Translations under genes and position numbers: made by a program
The notes under the pieces: generated by a model
Told to the model about the DNA's origin: nothing
The model's database searches: none
What the model saw: only the letters and a program-made list of their open reading frames with translations
Assembly: GCA_025453555.1 (NCBI GenBank)
Contig: JALOQC010000026.1
Span: 1 to 43,649 of the forward strand
Reading direction: 5' to 3'
Source: Myxococcota bacterium
GTDB taxonomy: Bacteria > Myxococcota_A > Polyangia > Polyangiales > Houyiibacteriaceae
Length of the DNA: 43,649 bases
Shown here: positions 1-9,266 of the stretch, one piece after another
How positions within the stretch are numbered: the first letter of the stretch is position 1
Layout: every line of letters begins with the position of its first letter

Positions 1-918
1 GCGCTCGCGCGGGCCACGCTCGGCGCGGGGGCGAGTGGCGAGGTGCGCGACGTGCGCGTGCGCGAAGGCGATCGAGTGTCGCGTGGTGATCTGCTGGTGG
101 GCATCGATCCGGATCTCGCGCGCTCGTCGCTCCGCACCGCCGAGGCCGCACGCGCGCGGACGGTGGAAGAGCTGGCGCAAGCCGAGCGTGAAGCGGAGCG
201 TCTCGCCTCGGCGGGAGACCAAGCGGTCGCAGCAGTGGAGGTGGAGCGCGCGCGCTCGCTGCGTGAAGCGCTGATCGCGCAACGCGCGAGCGCGGAGGCG
301 GCCATCGCGGGCGCACGCGAGAGCCTCGCGCGGCATCGCGTCGTCGCGCCGTTCGACGGCGTCGTCGCGCGGCGCGCGGTGGATCCCGGTGATTGGGTCA
401 CGGCGGGGACCGCGGTGGTCGAGCTCGTCGGAGATCGCGCGGTCGAGGTGCTCGCGCGTGCGACGCCCGAGATCGGTCTCGCGCTCGAGGAAGGACACCC
501 CGCGACGCTGTTGCGCGGCGGCGAGCGGGTGGACGCACGTGTGGTCGGTGTGGTGCGCGCGATCGATCCGGCGACGCGAACGGTGCAAGTGCGCGTGGAG
601 CCCATCGACGTGCCGGCGTGGCTCGTGCCCGGCACCGTGGTCGACGTCGAGGTCGCGCTCGAACGCGCGGGTGAAGGTGTGCTCGTGCCGCGCGACGCGC
701 TCGTGGTCGGTGTGGTCGAGAGCCGCGTGGTGACGATCGTCGACGGCGTCGCGAAGCCGGTGCGGGTGGAGGTGCTCGACCGCGGCACCACCCACGTGCG
801 GGTGCGTGGCGAAGGGCTCGCGGCGGGCGCGGTGGTGGCGGTGCGCGGCAACGATCGACTCTTCCCCGATCAGCCAGTGCGGGTGATCGAGCCTGCCAAC
901 GCCGAGGCGCCGCGATGA
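1..918 (+). CDS. RND efflux periplasmic adaptor (HlyD/MFP family), 5' end outside the window
   Basis: Frame is open to the window edge. Contains lipoyl/HlyD-like 'VVAPFDGVVARRAVDPGDWVTAGTAVVELV' and is followed by an RND permease with a 4-nt overlap. Confidence 0.85.
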   Translation, partial: ALARATLGAGASGEVRDVRVREGDRVSRGDLLVGIDPDLARSSLRTAEAARARTVEELAQAEREAERLASAGDQAVAAVEVERARSLREALIAQRASAEAAIAGARESLARHRVVAPFDGVVARRAVDPGDWVTAGTAVVELVGDRAVEVLARATPEIGLALEEGHPATLLRGGERVDARVVGVVRAIDPATRTVQVRVEPIDVPAWLVPGTVVDVEVALERAGEGVLVPRDALVVGVVESRVVTIVDGVAKPVRVEVLDRGTTHVRVRGEGLAAGAVVAVRGNDRLFPDQPVRVIEPANAEAPR

Positions 919-3900
919 GCGAGCGCGACGAGTCGGAATCGACCACGGAATCCGGGAACGATCCGGCGGCGACGCCAGGCGCCCCGAGCACGACCGAGCC
1001 CACCGCGCCCACGCGCGAGCCACCGAGCACGGGTCTGCTCGCCACGCTCGTCGGTCGACCGGTCACCGCCTCCGTCGGCGCGATCCTGGTGATGCTCTTC
1101 GGCGCGCTGAGCATCGCGGACCTGCCGATCCAGCTCACGCCCGACGTCTCGCGTCCGGTGCTCAACATCAACACCGTGTGGCCCGGCGCGTCGCCCACCG
1201 AGGTCGAAGCGGAGATCCTCGAGCCGCAAGAGGACACGCTCAAGAGCCTGCCGGGGCTCGTGCGCATGACGAGCGAGGCGCGGCCGGACTCGGGATCGCT
1301 CTCGCTCGAGCTCGAGGTCGGTACCGATCTCGACGAGGCGCTCGTTCGTGCGAGCAACCGCCTCGGACAGGTCGCGGACTACCCGGACTCGGTGCGCGAG
1401 CCGACCATCGAGACCGCGGACAGCTCGGGCCCGCCGGTGGTGGTGATCGCGATCCGCTCGCTCGAAGGGCGCGACGTCGATCCGTACTTCACGTGGGTGG
1501 AGGACACGATCGTCCCCGAGGTCCAGCGCGTGCGCGGCGTCGGCGAGGTCCGCATCCGCGGCGGTCGCGAGACGGTCTTCGACATCCAGATCGACCCGAC
1601 CGAGCTCGCCGCGCGCGGCATCCGGCTCAACGACGCGGCGGCGCGCATTCGCGCAGAGCTGCGTGACGTGTCGGGCGGTGATCTCGACGTCGGTCGGCGT
1701 CGCTTCCTCGTGCGCACCATGGCGGTCGGCGCGTCGCCCGAAGCGCTCGAGCGCATCGTGCTGGGTGTGGGGCCCGACGGAACGCCGATCCGCGTGTCGG
1801 ACGTGGGCCGCGCGACGGTGGCGCTGCGTCGCGCGACCGGCGTCGCGTTCGCGAACGACAAGCCCGCGCTGATCATGCTCGTCGATCGCGAGAGCGGATC
1901 GAACGTGCTCGAGCTGACCAAGGAGATCCGCGCGCGAGTGGAGCAGCTCGACGCGGAGCGCTTCGCGCCGGAGGGCCTGCGCTTCGAGGTGATCTCCGAT
2001 CAGGTCGACTACATCGAGGGCTCGCTCGCCACGGTGCGCGACAACCTCCTGCTCGGTGGGTTCCTCGCGATGCTCACGTTGCTCGCATTCCTGCGTGCGC
2101 TGGGGCCGAGCTTGCTGGTGAGCGTGACCATCCCGATCTGCGCGCTCGGGACGGTGCTCGGGATGGTGTTGCTCGGTCGCTCCGTGAACGTGGTCTCGCT
2201 GGCGGGCATCACCTTCGCGGTCGGCATGGTGCTCGACAACGGCATCGTCGTGCTCGAAGCGATCGACGTCGCGCGCACGAAGCTCGCGAGCTCCGCGACC
2301 GCCGCGCTCGCGGGCGTGAGCGAGGTGTGGGGCGCGATCCTCGCGTCCACCGCGACGACCGCCGCGGTGTTCCTCCCCGTGATCGCGTGGGACGGCGAGG
2401 TGGGTCAGCTCCTGGTCGACGTGGCGGTCGCGATCAGCCTCGCGATCGGGTTCTCGTTCTTGGCCTCGGTCTTCGTGATCCCCGCGCTCGCGTCGAAGCT
2501 CCCCGCGAAGCGCGAGACGAAGCGCCTCACCTACCAGATCCTCCCGCCGCTGGAGTACCTGCCGACCGGCAACCGAAACCTCGTGTTCGGCACGTTGGTG
2601 CCACCGCCGGGCACGAGCGTGGCGGAGGTCGATCGCGTCGCGCGCGGCGTGCAGAACCGACTCGGGCCGCACGTCGGACACGAGGTCGACGGAGTGCCGG
2701 CGATCGGGCGATCGTTCTTCGTCGGTGGACCGGATCGCATCTTCGGCGGCGCGACCGCGCAGGATCCGACACGGACCAAAGAGCTCGAAGGCTTCCTGCG
2801 CGGCGTGCAGTCGTCGGTGCCGGGCTTCTTCGCGTTCACCTCGCAGGCCTCGCTCTTCGGGCGGCGCGGCGGCAGTCGATCGATCGAGCTCGATCTCGCG
2901 GGCGGCGATCTGAACGAGCTGATCGAGGTCGCAGGCGTGATGATGCGCGCGGTCGGCGAAGTGCTGCCGGAGTCGCAGGTGCGTCCGGATCCGAGCCTCG
3001 ACGCGGGCGCGCTCGAGCTGCGCGCGCGGCCGCGACGAGACGATGGCGCGGTGCTCGCGCCGTCGACGCCCGACGTGGGTCTGATGCTCGACGCGCTGGT
3101 CGACGGCGCGATCGTGGGTGAGCTCGGGCGCGAAGGCGAAGGACAGCTCGACGTGATCCTGCGCGCGCAGCGCGAGGGAGCGCGCGACGACGCGGACCTC
3201 GTCGCCTCCGCGCCGGTGGTGAGCGCGACCGGAGAGGTCGTGCCGTTCGGTGCGCTGGTGGAGCTCTCGGAGGAGCTCGGCCCGACGGTGCTCAAGCGCA
3301 TCGAACGGCGCCGCGCGATCACGCTGCAGATCGGGCCGCCGGACGACGTGCCGCTCGAGACGGCGCTCGCGCGGGTGCGTGAGGTCGTGGCGCAGAAGCG
3401 CGCGGACGGAACGTTGCCCGCGCACGTCGACGCGACGATCAGCGGCAGCGCGGGCGATCTCGAGGTCGCGAAGGTGCGCTTCGGGGAGGTGCTCCTCTTC
3501 GCGCTCATCATCAGCTACCTGCTGATGTCCGCGCTCTTCGAGAGCTTCCTCGCGCCGCTCGTCATCCTCATCACGTTGCCGCTCGGCGCGGCGGGTGGGA
3601 TGGGCGCGCTTCGGCTCGTCGACCTCTACATCGCGCCGCAGCCGCTCGATCTGATGACGGCGCTCGGCTTCCTCATCTTGATCGGAACCGTGGTGAACAA
3701 CGCGATCCTGGTCGTCGACGGATCGATCTCGGCCCTCCGCGAAGGCGCGAGTCTCGAGCGCGCGGTGCGCGAGGCGGTGGAGTCGCGCGTGCGTCCGATC
3801 TTGATGACGACCGCGACGTCGGTGGCGGGTCTGTTGCCGATGGTGCTCGCGCCCGGCGAAGGCTCCGAGCTCTACCGAGGGGTGGGCGCGATCGTGCTCG

Positions 3901-3986
3901 GTGGCCTCACGTTCTCGACCTTGCTCACCGTCTTCGTGGTGCCGGCGTTCTTCGCGCAGGTCTGGCGGCTCTTCCGCCGCGCGTGA
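915..3986 (+). CDS. RND family efflux permease (AcrB/CusA-like)
   Basis: RND features: 'LPIQLTPDVSRPVLNINTVWPGASPTEVEAEI', TM4 'GITFAVGMVLDNGIVVLEAID', and 'PPLEYLPTGNRNLVFG'. TM7 appears to be absent (see findings). Confidence 0.92.
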   Translation: MSERDESESTTESGNDPAATPGAPSTTEPTAPTREPPSTGLLATLVGRPVTASVGAILVMLFGALSIADLPIQLTPDVSRPVLNINTVWPGASPTEVEAEILEPQEDTLKSLPGLVRMTSEARPDSGSLSLELEVGTDLDEALVRASNRLGQVADYPDSVREPTIETADSSGPPVVVIAIRSLEGRDVDPYFTWVEDTIVPEVQRVRGVGEVRIRGGRETVFDIQIDPTELAARGIRLNDAAARIRAELRDVSGGDLDVGRRRFLVRTMAVGASPEALERIVLGVGPDGTPIRVSDVGRATVALRRATGVAFANDKPALIMLVDRESGSNVLELTKEIRARVEQLDAERFAPEGLRFEVISDQVDYIEGSLATVRDNLLLGGFLAMLTLLAFLRALGPSLLVSVTIPICALGTVLGMVLLGRSVNVVSLAGITFAVGMVLDNGIVVLEAIDVARTKLASSATAALAGVSEVWGAILASTATTAAVFLPVIAWDGEVGQLLVDVAVAISLAIGFSFLASVFVIPALASKLPAKRETKRLTYQILPPLEYLPTGNRNLVFGTLVPPPGTSVAEVDRVARGVQNRLGPHVGHEVDGVPAIGRSFFVGGPDRIFGGATAQDPTRTKELEGFLRGVQSSVPGFFAFTSQASLFGRRGGSRSIELDLAGGDLNELIEVAGVMMRAVGEVLPESQVRPDPSLDAGALELRARPRRDDGAVLAPSTPDVGLMLDALVDGAIVGELGREGEGQLDVILRAQREGARDDADLVASAPVVSATGEVVPFGALVELSEELGPTVLKRIERRRAITLQIGPPDDVPLETALARVREVVAQKRADGTLPAHVDATISGSAGDLEVAKVRFGEVLLFALIISYLLMSALFESFLAPLVILITLPLGAAGGMGALRLVDLYIAPQPLDLMTALGFLILIGTVVNNAILVVDGSISALREGASLERAVREAVESRVRPILMTTATSVAGLLPMVLAPGEGSELYRGVGAIVLGGLTFSTLLTVFVVPAFFAQVWRLFRRA

Positions 3987-4082
3987 TGCTCCAGCGGGCC
4001 GTGAGGGGTGTCGTCCCTTGCGCTCGCACGCGGGTGGTGAACCTTTCTCGCGTGCGCGCACGAGGGTCGGCATCCTCGCGCC

Positions 4083-5660
4083 ATGACGTGGGGTGAGACG
4101 TTCTCGCTCGTCGCCTCCTTCGCGGGTGGGCTCGGCTTCTTCCTGCTCGGGATGCATCAGCTCACGGAGGGGTTGAAGCTCGCTGCGGGCGGCGCGCTGA
4201 GACGTATCCTCGAGAGCTCGACGGCCACGCGCCTGCGCGCGCTCGCCGCGGGTGCCGGCATGACGGCGCTCGTTCAGTCGTCGAGCGCAGTGACGGTCGC
4301 GACGCTCGGCTTCGTGAACGCGGGGCTCCTCGATCTGCGGAGCGCGGTGTGGGTCGTGTTTGGCAGCAACGTCGGCACCACCGCGACCGGCTGGCTCGTG
4401 ACGCTCTCGGGCTTCGACGTCGATCTCGAAGCGGCGGCGCTTCCGATCGTCGGCGTCGGCACGCTCTTGCAGCTCACCGGGCCCACCAAGCGTCGTGGCG
4501 CGGTCGGCCGCGCGATCGCGGGACTCGGGCTCTTCTTCGTCGGGGTCGGCTTCCTCCAGGAGTCGTTCGCGGATCTCGCGTCGAGCGTCGATCTCTCGCT
4601 GCTGCGGGTCGAGGGGATCGGCGGCCGCGTGTTGCTCTTCTTCGTGGGCGTCGGGCTCACCACCGCCATGCAGTCGTCGAGCGCGGCGATCGCCGTCACG
4701 CTCACGGCGGCGGCGGCCGGCGCGCTCGACGTGGCGGGCGCGTGCACGGTGGTGATCGGCGCGAACGTCGGAACCACGAGCACCGCGCTCTTCGGTGCGA
4801 TCGGTGCGACGCCGGACGCGCGTCGCACCGCGCTCGCCCACACAGCGTTCAACCTCGTCGCGGGCGTCGTCGCGTTCTCGACGCTCCCGCTCCTTCTGCG
4901 CCTGCTCGCGTGGCTCGATCGTTGGGCGCCCGGCGAAGGGATCGCCGCGACGGTCGCGCTCTTCCACACGGTGTTCAACGTGCTCGGCGTCCTCGCGATG
5001 TGGCCGATCGCTGGGCGGCTCGTGCGATGGCTCGAGGCGCGCTTCGTGCTGACGGATGAGCTCGAGGGAGCGCCTGCGCATCTCGACGCGCCCACGCTCG
5101 CGATCCCGCACGTCGCGCTCGCGGCGCTGGCCCGCGAAGGATGGCGCCTCTTCGAGATCGCGCGTCGCACGCTCGTGGACGCGCTCGCGGCGGACGACGT
5201 CGCGCGGAGGACGCGCGTCGAGGCGTTCGATCGCCTGCTGCACGCGATCACGGCCGCGATCGATCGGGTGGAAGGTCGCGGGTTGCCGGCCGAGGTGGCG
5301 GTCGGGGTGCGCACCCTGCTCCGCAGTACGCGCCACCTCGTGATCGTCGGTGAGCGGTCGGACGAGCTGATCGCGGTGCCCGCGGGGTCGTTTCGCGAGG
5401 CGCTGGCGGCGCTGCTCGAAGCCGCGCGCGAGCCGGACTCGGAGCGGCTCGGGGAGCTCTACGGCGTGCTCGACGAGCGCTTCCAGCGACGGCTCGACGA
5501 GCTCGCGGACGAGGGCTCGACGGGGCGTCGGCCGGTGCGTGAAGTGATGGATGAGCAGCACGTGCTCGGAGAGGCGCGTCGCGCGGTGAAGCACTTGGTG
5601 CGCGCGTCGCGTGAGCTGCATGCGATCGCGCCGACCGAGCGGGTCGGCATCGCGGCGTGA
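4083..5660 (+). CDS. Na/Pi cotransporter family protein with C-terminal PhoU-like helical domain
   Basis: Two QSSSA repeats ('ALVQSSSAVTVATLGFVNAG', 'AMQSSSAAIAVTLTAAAAG') typical of NptA-type Na/Pi cotransporters, with a helical C-terminus. Confidence 0.9.
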   Translation: MTWGETFSLVASFAGGLGFFLLGMHQLTEGLKLAAGGALRRILESSTATRLRALAAGAGMTALVQSSSAVTVATLGFVNAGLLDLRSAVWVVFGSNVGTTATGWLVTLSGFDVDLEAAALPIVGVGTLLQLTGPTKRRGAVGRAIAGLGLFFVGVGFLQESFADLASSVDLSLLRVEGIGGRVLLFFVGVGLTTAMQSSSAAIAVTLTAAAAGALDVAGACTVVIGANVGTTSTALFGAIGATPDARRTALAHTAFNLVAGVVAFSTLPLLLRLLAWLDRWAPGEGIAATVALFHTVFNVLGVLAMWPIAGRLVRWLEARFVLTDELEGAPAHLDAPTLAIPHVALAALAREGWRLFEIARRTLVDALAADDVARRTRVEAFDRLLHAITAAIDRVEGRGLPAEVAVGVRTLLRSTRHLVIVGERSDELIAVPAGSFREALAALLEAAREPDSERLGELYGVLDERFQRRLDELADEGSTGRRPVREVMDEQHVLGEARRAVKHLVRASRELHAIAPTERVGIAA

Positions 5661-5735
5661 GGTCGCTCGCGTCGGTCCGAGATCGATCGCGGCAGTCCCG
5701 CGCGGGGTGTGCGAGCGGCGACGAACGACGGAATC

Positions 5736-6725
5736 TCAGCGCGTCGCGACCGCGAGGAAGAAGGGCGTGAGCGACTCCGTCAGCGGGTGTCGCTCGGACC
5801 AGCGCTGCGCGCGGAGCGCGAGCGTGCGGAAGGCGTGCTCGGTGACGATGGGATGATCGGCGTCGAGGCACTCCTCGATCGGCCACCAGTCGCCGTGGCC
5901 CTTGAGCTCGAGGATCCGCACGAGGCGCCGCGCCAGGTAGAGAACGCCGTAGACGGCGAAGAACGCGCGGCCGAGGTGCAAGGACTCGAGGAAACGCGCG
6001 AGGTGCGCGTCGAGGAGCTCTTCTTCGACCTTCGGGTGCTCGGGGAGCGCCTCGTCGCCGAGCAACGCCACGAGATCCACGAGGCGATGTCCACGGCCAC
6101 AGCGCGCGAAGTCGAACCACACGAGGGTCGAGCCGCGGACGACGGCGCGGGCCGGTCGCGCGTCGCGTTTGACGAACGACGAGCCGGGGAGCGCTTCGAG
6201 GGTGCGCTCGAAGGTCGTGACGTCGACGAACGGCGTGGGGAGGTCGACGAGCTCGGCGAGGCGGGCGGGCATCGTGAGGTGGCGCGTCGGGGGCGGGAGG
6301 GCCGGCGCGTCGCGATCGAGGCCGGCCGCGCGTCCGGCGGAGTGCACGCTCACGAGCGCGTCGATCGCGGCGTGGAGGAGCACCGTCGCGTCGCGGGTCG
6401 GCGTGAGGTCGAGGCGCTGCGAGAGGCGCAGGCTTCCGAGGTCTTCCTGGACGAGCCAACCTCCGCGCGCGGCGAGCAGTCGCGGCACCGACGCCCCGTT
6501 CTCGCGCAGCGTGCGCAGCACCTGCGCCTCGAACGCGGTGCGCGTCGCGGTCGTGCGGCAGGTCGCGATCACCGCGCGTCCGTCGGCGAGGTGCACGCGG
6601 AACGACTCCGAGGGGTTGCCGCGCAGGCGCCGAGAGGGCTCCACCCGCGTGACGTCCGTCGCGAGCAGGCCCTCGACCGCGCGGTGGGCGGCCTCGGGCG
6701 TCGCAGCGTCGACGTCGTTCGTCAT
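5736..6725 (-). CDS. Aminoglycoside phosphotransferase/lipopolysaccharide kinase-like protein
   Basis: Kinase-like fold: 'SSFVKRDARPARAVVRGSTLVWFDFARCGRGHRLVDLVALL'. ATG at 6725 (MTNDVDAATPEAAHRAVEG). Confidence 0.6.
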   Translation of the reverse strand: MTNDVDAATPEAAHRAVEGLLATDVTRVEPSRRLRGNPSESFRVHLADGRAVIATCRTTATRTAFEAQVLRTLRENGASVPRLLAARGGWLVQEDLGSLRLSQRLDLTPTRDATVLLHAAIDALVSVHSAGRAAGLDRDAPALPPPTRHLTMPARLAELVDLPTPFVDVTTFERTLEALPGSSFVKRDARPARAVVRGSTLVWFDFARCGRGHRLVDLVALLGDEALPEHPKVEEELLDAHLARFLESLHLGRAFFAVYGVLYLARRLVRILELKGHGDWWPIEECLDADHPIVTEHAFRTLALRAQRWSERHPLTESLTPFFLAVATR

Positions 6726-6808
6726 GGACCGACGAGCGTATCGCGACGCGCTGGCCGGAGGAAACGGGGCCTCGAGTCGGCGAGGTGCTCGTGGTCGTCG
6801 CGGCGCGC

Positions 6809-7543
6809 TCAGAAGCCCACGCGGCGCATCACGCTGCGCGGGAGGTGACGGATCACCGCCATCACGAGGGCCCATGGCGCGGGCGCGTACACCACCGCGT
6901 CACCACGATCGATCGCGTGCAGTACGGTCTCCGCGACCGCGTCGGGCTCGCCCGCGAAGGGCGGCGGCTTCAAGCCCGCCGTCATGCCCGTCTTCACGAA
7001 GCCGGGTTTGACCGTGATCACCTCGAGCCCCTGCGCGCGGAACTTGTGATCGAGGCCTTCGAGGTAGTGCGTCAGACCGGCCTTGCTCGCGCCGTAGATG
7101 ACGACCGGCTTTCGACCGCGCTCGCCTGCCACCGACGAGAACACGCAGAGCTTGCCGCCGCCTTGGGCGAGGAGCCGGCGCCGCGCGGCCTCGCAGAAGA
7201 GCACGGTGTTCGTGAAGTTCACCCGCGTGACGCGCTCGGCGAGGCTCGCGTCCGCCTCGAGCTCGTCCTGCGTCGCGAACAGGCCCGCGGTGACCACGAC
7301 GGCGTCCACGCGACCGAGCGCGCCGAACGCGGCGTCGAGCGCGGCCTCGATGCCCTCCGGATGCTCGAGGTCGCAACGATGCGTGCTCGTGGCCTTCGCG
7401 CCGCGGACCTCGAGATCGTGCGCGGTGTCGACGAGCGAGGCTTCGGTGCGGCCGAGCAGCGCGACGCGATCGCCGCGCGCGGCCATCTTGCGCGAGAGCG
7501 CGCGACCCATGCCCTTGGTGGCTCCGAGGAAGACGACGTTCAT
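6809..7543 (-). CDS. SDR family NAD(P)-dependent oxidoreductase
   Basis: N-terminal 'VVFLGATKGMGRALSRKMA', catalytic 'YGASKAGLTHYL', 'VKPGFVKTGM'. Confidence 0.92.
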   Translation of the reverse strand: MNVVFLGATKGMGRALSRKMAARGDRVALLGRTEASLVDTAHDLEVRGAKATSTHRCDLEHPEGIEAALDAAFGALGRVDAVVVTAGLFATQDELEADASLAERVTRVNFTNTVLFCEAARRRLLAQGGGKLCVFSSVAGERGRKPVVIYGASKAGLTHYLEGLDHKFRAQGLEVITVKPGFVKTGMTAGLKPPPFAGEPDAVAETVLHAIDRGDAVVYAPAPWALVMAVIRHLPRSVMRRVGF

Positions 7544-7650
7544 GCGCCCGCTATAGCAGCGATCGTGACACGCGTGCGTGTGCTGCCGAGCGCGCTCGCG
7601 AGGGTCACGTCGCGGGCACCTCGCCGCGAGGCGGACGACGGAAACGAAGA

Positions 7651-7672
7651 AGCCCAGGGTGAACCCCGGGCT
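7651..7672 (-). terminator. Intrinsic terminator-like hairpin downstream of metK
   Basis: Minus strand AGCCC-G-GGG-TTCA-CCC-T-GGGCT followed by TCTTCGTTTC. Confidence 0.6.
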
Positions 7673-7709
7673 CCTTCCGTCGCTCCTCGTTCCGCGAGGA
7701 AGCGCGCCT

Positions 7710-8960
7710 TCAGGCCTCGGCCGACGCCTGCGCCTTCTTGCCGCTCTTCTTCGCGGTCGCCGCGCCGTTGGTCGCGCTGACCTTCTTCGGCTTGAGCGCG
7801 TCCGCGAGCTCCGCCGCGCGGTCGGTACGCTCCCACGTGAAGGTCTTCTCCGGGCGACCGAAGTGACCGTACGCCGCGGTCGGGCGGTAGATCGGACGAA
7901 GGAGATCGAGCGTCTCGATGAGCGCCGCGGGGCGGAAGTCGAAGAGCTGCGAGACGACCTTGGAGATCTTCTCGTCCTCGACCACGCCGGTGCCGAAGGT
8001 CGTCACGTACACACCGACCGGCTTCGAGACGCCGATCGCGTAGGCGACCTGGACCTCGGCGCGGTGGGCGAGCTTCGCGGCCACGATGTTCTTCGCGACG
8101 TAGCGCGCGAAGTACGCCGCGCTGCGGTCGACCTTCGACGGGTCCTTGCCCGAGAAGGCGCCGCCACCGTGGCGACCCATGCCGCCGTACGTGTCCACGA
8201 TGATCTTGCGGCCGGTGAGGCCGGCGTCGCCGCAGGCGTCGCCGCAAGGACCACCGACGACGAAGCGACCCGTCGGGTTCACGTGGAACTTCGTCTTCTT
8301 GTCGATCATCCCCGCGGGGAGGGTCGGCAGGATGACCTCGTCCATCACCGCGGCCTTGAGCTGCTTGTACTTGATCTCTTCCGCGTGCTGCGTGGAGACC
8401 ACGACCGCGTCGATGCGCACGGCCTTGTCGCCGTCGTACTCCACCGTGACCTGCGTCTTGCCGTCCGGGCGCAGCCACGGGAGCGTGCCGTCCTTGCGGA
8501 TCTTCGCGAGGCGGTGCGCGAGGCGATGCGAGAGGTCGATCGGCATCGGCATCAGCGACTTCGTCTCGTCGACCGCGAAGCCGAACATCAGACCCTGGTC
8601 GCCCGCGCCCTGGTCCTTGTCGAGACCGGCGCCGACGTCCACGCCCTGCGCGATGTCGGGCGACTGCTGCTCGACCGCGGTCAGGATGCCGCAGGTCGCT
8701 GCGTCGAAGCCCATGTCGGAGCTCGTGTAGCCGATCTCCTTGATCGTCTTGCGGACGATCGCGGGGTAGTCGAGCGTCGCGCGGGTCGTGATCTCGCCCG
8801 CGATCACGACGAAACCGGTCTTCACGAGCGTCTCGCAGGCCACGCGCGAGCGGGGATCCTGCTCGAGGCACGCGTCGAGGACGGCGTCGGAGACGGCGTC
8901 GCACATCTTGTCGGGGTGGCCTTCGGTGACGGATTCGGACGTGAAGAGATGGCCGGCCAT
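7710..8960 (-). CDS. metK: S-adenosylmethionine synthase
   Basis: '[25 protein letters not shown]', '[12 protein letters not shown]', '[19 protein letters not shown]'. ATG at 8960. Confidence 0.97.
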   Translation of the reverse strand: MAGHLFTSESVTEGHPDKMCDAVSDAVLDACLEQDPRSRVACETLVKTGFVVIAGEITTRATLDYPAIVRKTIKEIGYTSSDMGFDAATCGILTAVEQQSPDIAQGVDVGAGLDKDQGAGDQGLMFGFAVDETKSLMPMPIDLSHRLAHRLAKIRKDGTLPWLRPDGKTQVTVEYDGDKAVRIDAVVVSTQHAEEIKYKQLKAAVMDEVILPTLPAGMIDKKTKFHVNPTGRFVVGGPCGDACGDAGLTGRKIIVDTYGGMGRHGGGAFSGKDPSKVDRSAAYFARYVAKNIVAAKLAHRAEVQVAYAIGVSKPVGVYVTTFGTGVVEDEKISKVVSQLFDFRPAALIETLDLLRPIYRPTAAYGHFGRPEKTFTWERTDRAAELADALKPKKVSATNGAATAKKSGKKAQASAEA

Positions 8961-8980
8961 TGCGTGGTTCCTCGTGGCGC

Positions 8981-9023
8981 GGAGCACCGAGCGGAGGAGC
9001 GTCATGCTCACTCGGCGGGCTCC
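8981..9023 (-). promoter_or_regulatory. Structured 5' leader hairpin of metK
   Basis: Plus-strand arms ggagc-a-ccgag-cggag-gagc/gtcat/gctc-a-ctcgg-cgg-gctcc form a three-tier hairpin within the predicted 5' UTR. Confidence 0.5.
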
Positions 9024-9032
9024 GAAGCGCGC

Positions 9033-9061
9033 GGGATACGCGGGGCGCGCGTGGCTGTCAA
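9033..9061 (-). promoter_or_regulatory. Sigma-70-like promoter of metK
   Basis: Minus strand TTGACA - 17 nt - TATCCC; the -35 matches consensus and the spacer is ideal. Confidence 0.7.
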
Positions 9062-9266
9062 ACGTCCTTTCGCTCGCGCGGCGTGGGAGAGTCATGCACG
9101 TCGACCCTCCACCCCGCGTCCGAGCGGTCGTCCGGCCCGCCCGAGGTGCGCGGCTTTGCGCGTTCACCGTGGACGACCGTGATAGCCTTTCGCTCGGTGC
9201 GGCGATCGGGGTCGCACCCACTTCGGAATCGGTGCGTCCGGAGTCGTCCGTTCGATCGGGGTTGGG

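Noticed and set aside
870-5621. Minus-strand 1583-aa ORF opposite the RND and Na/Pi genes
   Set aside because: Low-complexity Arg/His/Glu-rich shadow translation on the antisense strand of well-supported CDSs; typical high-GC artefact.
9180-9230. GTGATAGCCTTTCG upstream of the Cys-rich lipoprotein as an ECF promoter
   Set aside because: Only loosely resembles the upstream block, and no CACTACG lies at the required distance.
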